Positions 1-5,376 of a DNA stretch of 8,968 nt are shown in pieces; position 1 is the stretch's first letter; each line of letters begins with the position of its first letter. This DNA is from Bifidobacterium breve. GTDB lineage: Bacteria; Actinomycetota; Acidimicrobiia; IMCC26256. The position numbers and the translations under genes are program-made. The notes beneath the pieces were generated by a model. It was given only the letters and a program-made list of their open reading frames with translations. It did no database searches and had not been told where the DNA came from. The stretch is taken from positions 1 to 8,968 of the forward strand of contig CAMDSG010000063.1 of assembly GCA_945907055.1 (NCBI GenBank), read 5' to 3'.

Positions 1-536
1 GTCATCGGCTGGAGAGTAAATCCAAGCCCCGCGGTCTGGTCCGAGGATGTAAGGCGAATCGGCACGAGCCCGGCAGCGATATAAAGAGGAAGGGTCTGGA
101 GACCAGCGCCAGAGTTGTAAGGCCCTACGACTCCGTCTAGCCCTGAAGCGATCGCTGCGTTAGCCGCTGCGACTCCAGCAACCGGGTCTGCCTTGTCATC
201 GATCGGAACAACTACTACTTGCTTGCCTAGGACCCCGCCGTTGGCGTTGAGTTCCTTTGCAGCCATGCGCGCACCGCGCAGCATCCCGATACCAGTCTCT
301 CGTTGGTCACCGGTGAGCGGGCCTTCAAGACCAATTCGGTACGTGGCTTCGCGGGGAAGAGTTGTAGGCGTTGAGCCGCCAACCACTATCTCGGAGCCAT
401 CCCCCGGGTTCGCTGCTTTTTTTGTAGTCGTCGTTGCTTTTGCAGCGGTGTCGCTACTTGACGAGCAAGCGCCGAGGGCAAGAGTGGATATAAAAAGGAT
501 TGCAAGACTGGCACTAGTGATTCTTGAAGATCTCAT
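1..536 (-). CDS. Branched-chain amino acid-type ABC transporter substrate-binding lipoprotein (N-terminal part, cut by window edge)
   Basis: This is the N-terminal 178 codons of an extracytoplasmic solute-binding protein of the LivJ/LivK (Peripla_BP_6) type; the rest lies beyond the left edge. Reading starts at the ATG at 536-534, with GGAGAG (complement of 544-549) seven bases upstream. Residues 1-23 form a lipoprotein signal peptide with a basic start (MRSSR), a hydrophobic core and the lipobox LGAC, so C24 would be lipidated and the protein anchored outside the membrane. Residues 25 to about 60 are a low-complexity Ser/Thr/Ala/Lys linker. The fold then begins with YRIGLEGPLTGDQ, followed by G-x-x-x-L-R-G-A-x-x-A-A-K-E-L-N-A-N-G-G, both typical of this family. 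Family members feed amino acids, amides or other small organics to a permease. The true ligand cannot be told from this fragment, and no permease gene is visible. The gene is divergent from the membrane protein at 650. Confidence 0.9.
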   Translation of the reverse strand, partial: MRSSRITSASLAILFISTLALGACSSSSDTAAKATTTTKKAANPGDGSEIVVGGSTPTTLPREATYRIGLEGPLTGDQRETGIGMLRGARMAAKELNANGGVLGKQVVVVPIDDKADPVAGVAAANAAIASGLDGVVGPYNSGAGLQTLPLYIAAGLVPIRLTSSDQTAGLGFTLQPM

Positions 537-649
537 CCTGCTGCTCTCCGCTTTTGTCTATTGTAAGGGATCGTAGTCTTTAGCGGCATCGTGGACTTTC
601 GCAAATCCTATAAAATTTTCATCTGCATGGATAGAGGAGCATCTTCAAG
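537..649. promoter_or_regulatory. Divergent intergenic region with possible -10 elements for both flanking genes
   Basis: This 113-bp gap separates the divergent starts of the lipoprotein gene (minus) and the membrane protein gene (plus). On the minus strand a TACAAT hexamer (complement of 560-565) fits a -10 box; its -35 partner is poor. On the plus strand TATAAA at 609-614 fits a -10 box, again without a good -35. Weak -35 boxes are common in actinobacteria. The plus-strand ribosome binding site is AGAGGAG at 633-639. No convincing operator dyad was seen. Confidence 0.35.
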
Positions 650-1363
650 ATGAATGAATCGGTAGTACCGGTGCCCCCTCTACCTGTGGATGCCTCAGAG
701 TTGCCCGAGCATCGTCGCCACCCCGTCTCGATCCTGGTATTCGGATCAGTAATTGTTGTCGTGCAGATTATTGATTTCATTCTTGGGGATCGAGTCTCAA
801 ATATCGTTAACGCTGCGGCTTCCGGCAGCGAACGACTTATTCGCATTCTGTCTCTGGGCGGAGATGCCCTGTTCTTGGTTGTCCTCGCGTTTGGTGTTGG
901 CCATGCCGCTCATCACCACTCAAGGCTCGCAAAGGGCGATGAGAAGGGATTCCCGCCCGTCCTGTTAGTCGCGTATCTCGTAATAGCCACCATAAATGTG
1001 TTACAGAATATGGTAATTCTCGTCGTGACTCCGACCCTGCAGAACGCAAGCCAGACCGGACTGATCATTGATTTGGGGCTTCTATTCGCCTCAAATATGT
1101 TGATCTTCTCGCTCTGGTACATGCTCGCTGATGCCTACCTAACCGGTGGTGCTTTTGATTTCCCCCCCGATGCATTACGCCCAGACGACCCGCCTCGGTG
1201 GGTTGATTATTTGTCGCTCTCCTTCAACACGCAGTCAACGTTTGGTCCAACTCTTGAAGGAGTTCGTAGGCGCCCCGTCAAGGTTCTAATGATGTTTCAG
1301 ACCTCTCTATCGCTTGTTGTACTAGTGGTGCTCATAGCGAGGATCATCAAGGCGCCTGTGTGA
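650..1363 (+). CDS. Five-helix membrane protein with degenerate K+-channel-like pore loop
   Basis: This 237-residue integral membrane protein starts at ATG 650 with AGAGGAG ten bases upstream. Hydrophobic segments lie near residues 26-46, 70-88, 102-127, 138-162 and 210-232, joined by a His/Lys-rich loop (HAAHHHSRLAKGDEKG) at about 85-100. The C-terminal part, WVDYLSLSFNTQSTFGPT (184-201) then a basic stretch and a last helix KVLMMFQTSLSLVVLVVLIARII, has the layout of a two-TM potassium channel end: pore helix, filter, inner helix. The filter motif TVGYGD is replaced by TQSTFGPT. From memory, comparable sequences with F-[GS]-P-T at this place are common in actinobacterial hypothetical proteins related to DUF1345 or ion-channel families. 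K+ selectivity is therefore unlikely and function is unknown. The dioxygenase gene starts 16 bp after the stop, suggesting co-transcription. Confidence 0.8.
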   Translation: MNESVVPVPPLPVDASELPEHRRHPVSILVFGSVIVVVQIIDFILGDRVSNIVNAAASGSERLIRILSLGGDALFLVVLAFGVGHAAHHHSRLAKGDEKGFPPVLLVAYLVIATINVLQNMVILVVTPTLQNASQTGLIIDLGLLFASNMLIFSLWYMLADAYLTGGAFDFPPDALRPDDPPRWVDYLSLSFNTQSTFGPTLEGVRRRPVKVLMMFQTSLSLVVLVVLIARIIKAPV

Positions 1364-1379
1364 GCTCATAGCCTCGCTC

Positions 1380-2261
1380 GTGAACTGCGTTGGTTGCAGC
1401 AAAGCGGGGAATGACGCTACGTTTCCACTCGTGACTATTGAGATACCTGGAGCGCTACGGCCGGTTACCCGCGATGAAATACTGACCTTCGCTCAAGAGG
1501 GAGTTGTTTTTCTCCCAGCAATTATCGATCCCGAGTTTGTTGGTGCAATGGCTGGGCCGGTAGAGCGTGCATTGACCTCGCCTGAGACCGCCGATGTGGG
1601 TGCCTTCGCAGGGGGCAGCGCTGCTCCAGCCTTTCGAGCCGGATCGAACCACTGGAGAGTCGACCTCGATTTCGAGAGGTTTGCCTGTGCTGGGCCGATA
1701 CCTGGAGTAGCGGCTGCACTTTTAGAGAGCGAGGCGGCCTGGCTCTACGAAGACAGTGTGTTGGTAAAGGAGCCTGGCGCTCCATTCAAGACTGAGTTTC
1801 ACACGGATGCCGCTTACTTTCATGTTGCGGGCTCGCAGGCTGCAACATTTTGGGTTCCGTTAGACAAGGCAGACGCAAGTAACGGTGCCGTTCAGTACGT
1901 GCGAGGTTCGCACCTATGGGGCCGTGATTTTCGACCGAATCTTTTTACCATTCCCGATCCGATACCTGGGACCGAGGGCGAGATCGTGCCGGAGATTCTT
2001 GGGGATCCCGAACTTCGCGAGCAACTAGTTGGATTCGAACTCGTTCCCGGCGACGTTGTCGTACATCACTATCGAACGCTCCACGGTTCGCCGAGTAATT
2101 CATCGGCTACGCGTCGTCGTCGGGCAATCTCGCTTCGATACTGCGGGGATGACATCCGTTATAACTTCCGTCCCGGGGTGCCGAGGAGGCCTACCCAAGT
2201 GGGAATTAGCGACGGAGATTTACTTGGGGCGCCTGATACTCCACAGGTGTGGCCCCTCTAG
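1380..2261 (+). CDS. Phytanoyl-CoA dioxygenase (PhyH) family Fe(II)/2-oxoglutarate oxygenase
   Basis: This is a non-heme iron oxygenase of the PhyH family, which hydroxylates an organic substrate while converting 2-oxoglutarate and O2 to succinate and CO2. Numbering from the GTG at 1380 (293 residues), the iron triad is H141-x-D143 in FHTDAAYFH and the distal H235 in YRTLHGSPSN; an Arg in the following RRRRAISLRY (about 245-253) should bind the 2-oxoglutarate carboxylate. The block NGAVQYVRGSHLWGRDF (168-184) is typical of the family. All required residues are present, so the enzyme should be active. Its substrate is not predictable, because the family covers CoA esters, osmolytes and secondary metabolites. 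The start is uncertain: neither GTG 1380 nor the in-frame GTG at 1431 (residue 18) has a clear Shine-Dalgarno, and residues 1-17 look unlike the family. Translation may be coupled to the upstream gene. Confidence 0.9.
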   Translation: MNCVGCSKAGNDATFPLVTIEIPGALRPVTRDEILTFAQEGVVFLPAIIDPEFVGAMAGPVERALTSPETADVGAFAGGSAAPAFRAGSNHWRVDLDFERFACAGPIPGVAAALLESEAAWLYEDSVLVKEPGAPFKTEFHTDAAYFHVAGSQAATFWVPLDKADASNGAVQYVRGSHLWGRDFRPNLFTIPDPIPGTEGEIVPEILGDPELREQLVGFELVPGDVVVHHYRTLHGSPSNSSATRRRRAISLRYCGDDIRYNFRPGVPRRPTQVGISDGDLLGAPDTPQVWPL

Positions 2262-2265
2262 TTTT
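2226..2265 (+). terminator. Possible intrinsic terminator overlapping the end of the dioxygenase gene
   Basis: GGGGC (2226-2230) pairs with GCCCC (2252-2256), and the adjoining GCCTG (2231-2235) pairs with CAGGT (2244-2248, one G-U), leaving an 8-base loop and a 3-base bulge. A short T run (2262-2265) follows the stem after five bases. The structure includes the last codons and stop of the dioxygenase gene and faces the convergent membrane protein gene, a sensible place to terminate. The T run is short, so this is tentative. Confidence 0.4.
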
Positions 2266-2293
2266 ACGCGTCGCTGCTGCCCGCAATCGAATG

Positions 2294-2743
2294 TCAGAGT
2301 GGCATCAACTGAAGCATAAGCAGCGACCCTAGGGCTACGAAACAAAATAAGTGATCGCGCAGAACTAAACGCGCAATGCGAGACTGCGTCACCAGGTCCT
2401 CGTCTTGGCGCCCTAAGCGAATTGCATTTCTCAGTGTGCGACCAAGCGCAATAGAGATAGCTAGCACTGCGAGGATAAGTGAAATAATCGCCCGACTCGA
2501 TGGTATTTGGTTCTTCTGCACCTGAACCACAAGTGCGATCAATGTTCCAAGCATTGCTAAGCCGACTAATCGGTTCATTGGCCGTGCCGTGGTAGTGACG
2601 CGAGAGTAGTAACGGGAGATCGAATCAAGAGTCTCTTCAGGGAGAGTTGCTCCGCTCTTGCCCAGCACTTGCGTGTCGAACATCAAGTCGAACCAAAGTA
2701 CGGCTAAGAGGAAGCTGGTTCCGGAGCATACGAGAGTTTTCAT
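2294..2743 (-). CDS. Small four-helix membrane protein of unknown function
   Basis: This 149-residue protein has hydrophobic segments near residues 5-24, 57-76, 84-104 and 128-146. The first loop carries YYSRVTTTARPMNRL (45-59), and a short charged stretch, RTLRNAIRLGRQDEDLVTQSRIARLVLRDH (102-131), separates helices 3 and 4. The pattern of an acidic residue in helix 1 (FDLMFDTQVL), YY.RVT..A.PMN and a C-terminal ARL.LRDH resembles a family of conserved bacterial membrane proteins, perhaps DUF1772-like. I cannot name it and assign no function. The start is the ATG at 2743-2741; the only ribosome-binding candidate is a weak AGGG about ten bases upstream. The gene stands alone, convergent with the dioxygenase and divergent from the acyl-CoA dehydrogenase. 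Confidence 0.75.
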   Translation of the reverse strand: MKTLVCSGTSFLLAVLWFDLMFDTQVLGKSGATLPEETLDSISRYYSRVTTTARPMNRLVGLAMLGTLIALVVQVQKNQIPSSRAIISLILAVLAISIALGRTLRNAIRLGRQDEDLVTQSRIARLVLRDHLFCFVALGSLLMLQLMPL

Positions 2744-2754
2744 GGAGTCATGAC

Positions 2755-2784
2755 CCTACAGGTTGCGACTCGCCGAGTTGCCAA
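2755..2784 (-). promoter_or_regulatory. Possible promoter with a dyad in its spacer, upstream of the small membrane protein
   Basis: On the minus strand TTGGCA (complement of 2779-2784) is a 5/6 match to a -35 box. Eighteen bases on lies a weak -10 candidate, TGTAGG (complement of 2755-2760). The spacer holds a dyad at 2765-2781, GCGACTCGCCGAGTTGC, with eight-base arms (one G-U) around a single central base. If real, the transcript would start only a few bases before the ATG at 2743, as in leaderless actinobacterial mRNAs, and the dyad would be placed as a repressor site. Confidence 0.25.
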
Positions 2785-2850
2785 GGTTAGGGCTCCTACC
2801 TCTACAGGGAAGTGTCGATCACTATTGTTTCTTCCGGTGACTGTAAATAT

Positions 2851-2880
2851 TTGACGGCTGCTAAAATTTTGAAATCAAAT
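2851..2880 (+). promoter_or_regulatory. Possible promoter of the acyl-CoA dehydrogenase gene
   Basis: TTGACG (2851-2856, 5/6 match to the -35 consensus) and TCAAAT (2875-2880, 4/6 match to the -10 consensus) are separated by 18 bases in an AT-rich patch 26 bp before the ATG at 2906. The position and AT-richness fit; the hexamers alone are modest evidence. Confidence 0.4.
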
Positions 2881-2905
2881 TCTGCGCCTGACTGGAGATG
2901 TGCGA

Positions 2906-4003
2906 ATGGATTTTTCGTGGAGCGATGAGCAGCAGCAATTGCGCGCTCTGGCACGCGAGGTTGCCATAAGCGCAGTCGCTCGTTTTGGTCGCCACAACGA
3001 TTCGTGGATCAACGGGTTCTCCAAAGAGTTTGCAGTCGAGATGGCTGGGCTCGGATGGATAGGAATGACTTGGCCTACCGAGTTTGGTGGGGGAGGACGA
3101 CCTCCGATTGATCGCCTCATCGTCGGCGAGGAGTTAATTGCTGCCGGTGCTCCTGTTGCAGCAATTTGGTTTGCTGATCGACAGATGGGGCCAGCATTAA
3201 TCGGCTACGGAACGCCAGAGCAGCAAGAGATGTACCTACCTCAGATCCTCTCAGGGGAGACCACCTGGTGTATAGGTATGAGCGAACCGAACTCGGGTAG
3301 CGATCTCGCAAGTCTCTCGACTTCGGTAGTGCGTGATGGAGACGACTTTGTGATCAACGGGCAGAAGATCTGGACGAGTTTTGGAGCTGTCGCGGATTAC
3401 TGCTACTTAATAGGTCGAACGAGCACGGAGGGCGCGGCCCACGCAGGGATCTCGGAGGTAATAGTTCCGATGAATACTCCGGGCATAGAGGTACGCGCCA
3501 TTACCGACATGACAACCAATCGACATTTCTGTGAGGTGTTCTTCTCGGACGTGCGTGTTCCGGTCTCTAATCTTGTTGGGGTTGAAGGCGCTGCGTTTAG
3601 GCAGACGATGCGACAACTTGAGCACGAACGCGGCGGCGTGGATCGCCTTGTATCGAATCGGGCGCTATATGAGATAGCGCTTGCACGCGCTGATAGGTCT
3701 GATCCTCTGGTGCGTCAACGGATTAGCAGACTCGAGATCGATTACAGGATTGGGCGCATCCTTGTAATCAGAGAAGTACTGAAGCAGGCGCCGGCTGGAT
3801 TTAGTGCTGCTACAAAATGTTTCTGCACAGAGCACGAGGCTCGGGTCTCCGAGTTTGTGTTTCAGGTCCTCGGGGCAGACTCAATGCTCTGGGACGATGT
3901 CACTCGTGGTCTCTGCTACGCGCCTGGGTACACGATCATGGGCGGCACCTCAAACGTGATGCGAAACATTCTTGGCGAGAGGGTGCTCGGGCTGCCTCGC
4001 TGA
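2906..4003 (+). CDS. Acyl-CoA dehydrogenase family flavoprotein
   Basis: This is a 365-residue FAD-dependent acyl-CoA dehydrogenase, which introduces an alpha,beta double bond into an acyl-CoA thioester and passes electrons to an electron-transfer flavoprotein. The start is ATG 2906, eight bases after GGAG (2894-2897), giving MDFSWSDEQQQLR, a typical N-terminus. The N-terminal helical domain spans about 1-118. The middle beta domain carries the flavin/substrate signature CIGMSEPNSGSDLAS (122-136) and NGQKIWTSFG (151-160). The C-terminal helical domain holds LEHERGGVDRL (238-248) and the closing GGTSNVMRNILGERVLGLPR. The medium-chain enzymes' catalytic Glu (YEGT) is Gly here, as in many actinobacterial FadE proteins, where a Glu of the ERGG helix serves instead. 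At 365 residues it is shorter than the usual 380-400. Some such proteins work as heteromers; no partner gene is visible. The substrate is unknown. Confidence 0.93.
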   Translation: MDFSWSDEQQQLRALAREVAISAVARFGRHNDSWINGFSKEFAVEMAGLGWIGMTWPTEFGGGGRPPIDRLIVGEELIAAGAPVAAIWFADRQMGPALIGYGTPEQQEMYLPQILSGETTWCIGMSEPNSGSDLASLSTSVVRDGDDFVINGQKIWTSFGAVADYCYLIGRTSTEGAAHAGISEVIVPMNTPGIEVRAITDMTTNRHFCEVFFSDVRVPVSNLVGVEGAAFRQTMRQLEHERGGVDRLVSNRALYEIALARADRSDPLVRQRISRLEIDYRIGRILVIREVLKQAPAGFSAATKCFCTEHEARVSEFVFQVLGADSMLWDDVTRGLCYAPGYTIMGGTSNVMRNILGERVLGLPR

Positions 4004-4113
4004 GATCACTTGCCCGCAGCGCCGAATAGCAACTACCGGCCTAAGGCTCTTGGCGGCGGTCTCGGGGGAGCAACGGAGTCGCGGGTGGCCCAGAACTAGG
4101 CGTCTTAGGTATC

Positions 4114-4140
4114 GTTCACGCAGCGTTCACAAACGTGCAA
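4114..4140 (+). promoter_or_regulatory. PHO-box-like (or GlnR-like) 11-bp direct repeat upstream of glnII
   Basis: GTTCAC occurs at 4114-4119 and again at 4125-4130, exactly 11 bp apart, and a weaker third copy, GTGCAA, follows at 4135-4140 after 10 bp. The Streptomyces PhoP box is built of 11-bp direct-repeat units beginning G(G/T)TCA, and both first units match that core fully. Actinobacterial GlnR sites also repeat at 11 bp, with a T-n-A-C core that is also met here (TTCAC, six bases, TTCAC). PhoP is known to act on glnA and glnII promoters in Streptomyces coelicolor. Binding here is inferred only from sequence. Confidence 0.5.
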
Positions 4141-4164
4141 CGTCATAGTGCAAAGGGTCGGGCA

Positions 4165-4202
4165 GGCTCTTGGGGTACCGAGAGCACTCGGTTCCTAGAG
4201 CC
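4165..4202 (+). promoter_or_regulatory. Strong stem-loop in the glnII leader
   Basis: GGCTCT (4165-4170) pairs with AGAGCC (4197-4202). Inside it GGG (4173-4175) pairs with CCT (4194-4196, one G-U), and ACCGAG (4177-4182) pairs with CTCGGT (4187-4192) around an AGCA tetraloop. That gives about 15 pairs, with a T-T mismatch and a 2-base bulge. It lies 72 bp before the GTG start and is not followed by a T run, so it is not a standard terminator. It may be an mRNA leader structure, or the inner CCGAG-AGCA-CTCGG a protein-binding dyad. Confidence 0.5.
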
Positions 4203-4274
4203 GAGATGGTTCTGGCAGTGGGTTCGGGCCTAGATTCCGACCTGACCAAATTATTTACTGCGAAGGAGATACAA

Positions 4275-5279
4275 GTGGCATACCGGGCTGAGTACATCTG
4301 GATCGACGGAACCAAGCCAACAGCCAAGCTGCGATCCAAGACGAAGATCTTGGACGACGGGGATGCTCTCCCTGTTTGGGGTTTCGATGGATCGTCAACC
4401 AACCAGGCGACTGGCGACAAGTCTGACTGCGTATTGAACCCAGTCTTCACATGCCCCGACCCCATTCGTGGTGGCGATGACGTTCTCGTGATGTGCGAGG
4501 TGATGCTCGTCGACATGACGCCTCACCCCACCAACACGCGCGCAGCACTCCGTGACGTAGCCGCTAAGTATGCGTCGCAGGAGTCATGGTTCGGGATCGA
4601 ACAGGAGTACACGTTCTTTAAGAACGGCCGACCTCACGGTTTCCCTGAGAATGGATTCCCAGCACCTCAGGGTGGTTACTACTGCGGAGTCGGGTCAGAC
4701 GAGATCTTTGGCCGCGACGTTGTTGAGGCTCACACAGATGCTTGCCTTGAGGCTGGCCTCTCGATCTCTGGCACAAACGCAGAGGTAATGATTGGGCAGT
4801 GGGAGTATCAGGTTGGGCCGCTAGGACCGCTAGAGGTATCTGACCAACTCTGGGTATCTCGCTGGTTGCTCTACCGAATCGCAGAGGAGTTTGAGGTAAT
4901 GGCTACCCTCGATGCCAAGCCTGTAAAGGGTGACTGGAACGGTGCAGGTGCGCATACCAATTTCTCTACCAAGGCAATGCGCGAAGACGGTGGTTACGCA
5001 AAGATCATCGCCGGCTGCGAGGCGCTTGGTAAGAACGCACCGCTTCACATTAAGCACTACGGACACGACATAGAGAGCCGCCTTACCGGTGCTCATGAGA
5101 CACAGCGTTGGGACCAGTTCTCCTACGGCGTCTCTGACCGTGGTGCTTCAGTGCGTATTCCGTGGCAGACAGAGATTGACCAGAAGGGCTACCTAGAGGA
5201 CCGTCGCCCCAACGCCAACTGTGACCCATACGTGGTTACTCGGCTAATGGTTGACACAATCTGCTCCGAACTTGCTTAG
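4275..5279 (+). CDS. glnII: Glutamine synthetase type II (eukaryote-like GSII)
   Basis: This 334-residue glutamine synthetase joins ammonium to glutamate with ATP to make glutamine, in the cytoplasm. It is the short GSII type known from plants, Rhizobiales, Frankia and Streptomyces (GlnII), not the roughly 470-residue GSI, and it lacks the GSI adenylylation loop. Visible motifs: YIWIDG near the N-terminus, FDGSST (37-42), the metal-binding FGIEQEY (106-112, E109/E111), GQWEYQVGP (174-182), the ATP-site block GAGAHTNFST (223-232), RGASVRIP (289-296) and LEDRRPNANCDPY (307-319). The start is GTG 4275, six bases after AAGGAG (4263-4268), and gives the family's length. An in-frame ATG at 4206 and longer readings to 4170 would add residues with no family counterpart. 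The gene is apparently monocistronic, with signals upstream and a large terminator-like dyad downstream. Confidence 0.97.
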   Translation: MAYRAEYIWIDGTKPTAKLRSKTKILDDGDALPVWGFDGSSTNQATGDKSDCVLNPVFTCPDPIRGGDDVLVMCEVMLVDMTPHPTNTRAALRDVAAKYASQESWFGIEQEYTFFKNGRPHGFPENGFPAPQGGYYCGVGSDEIFGRDVVEAHTDACLEAGLSISGTNAEVMIGQWEYQVGPLGPLEVSDQLWVSRWLLYRIAEEFEVMATLDAKPVKGDWNGAGAHTNFSTKAMREDGGYAKIIAGCEALGKNAPLHIKHYGHDIESRLTGAHETQRWDQFSYGVSDRGASVRIPWQTEIDQKGYLEDRRPNANCDPYVVTRLMVDTICSELA

Positions 5280-5283
5280 GCAT

Positions 5284-5376
5284 TAGCCCCCCAACTCCCA
5301 AAAATTCCCGAACTTCGGGCGATTAGTGTCGCTATAGCGACAATAAGTACCCGAAGTTCGGGAGCTTGGGGGGTTA
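5284..5376. terminator. Large nested inverted repeat, probable bidirectional terminator
   Basis: Three nested dyads fill the gap between the convergent glnII and sulfatase genes. Outer arms: CCCCCCAA (5287-5294) with TTGGGGGG (5366-5373). Middle arms: TCCCGAACTTCGGG (5306-5319) with its exact complement at 5350-5363. Centre: the perfect 14-bp palindrome GTCGCTATAGCGAC (5328-5341). CTCCC at 5295-5299 can also pair with GGGAG at 5360-5364, an alternative outer stem. The dyad overlaps the sulfatase stop codon (5374-5376) and begins a few bases after the glnII stop. Neither strand has a real T run after the stem, so termination would rely on stem strength or another mechanism. It is unusually elaborate for a terminator. 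Confidence 0.6.

Larger units (their letters stand above)
4004..4274 (+). promoter_or_regulatory. Long leader/intergenic region upstream of glnII
   Basis: The 271 bp between the acyl-CoA dehydrogenase stop and the glnII start hold no convincing gene, although the glnII frame stays open back to 4170. It contains a phased GTTCAC repeat (4114-4140), a strong stem-loop (4165-4202), and an exact 10-bp direct repeat AGGCTCTTGG at 4044-4053 and 4164-4173, spaced 120 bp, whose second copy enters the left arm of the stem-loop. No -35/-10 pair stands out. A leader this long and structured suggests regulated transcription of glnII. Confidence 0.55.

Noticed and set aside
193..576. 127-codon plus-strand reading frame with a hydrophobic end
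   Set aside because: It lies opposite the lipoprotein gene, whose signal peptide, lipobox and fold motifs are clear; the frame's composition is a by-product of that coding sequence.
2270..2327. 9-bp inverted repeat GTCGCTGCT / AGCAGCGAC with a 40-bp spacer between convergent genes
   Set aside because: Such a repeat is expected by chance about once in a window of this size, the spacer is long, and part of it is coding sequence.
2900..2905. GTG start for the acyl-CoA dehydrogenase
   Set aside because: It sits only about two bases after the GGAG motif; the ATG at 2906 has correct spacing and the typical MDFS-type N-terminus.
4170..4274. N-terminal extension of glutamine synthetase II by 35 residues, or by 23 from ATG 4206
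   Set aside because: The extension has no likeness to GSII N-termini, runs through the stem-loop, and the GTG at 4275 has a perfectly placed AAGGAG and gives the normal family length.
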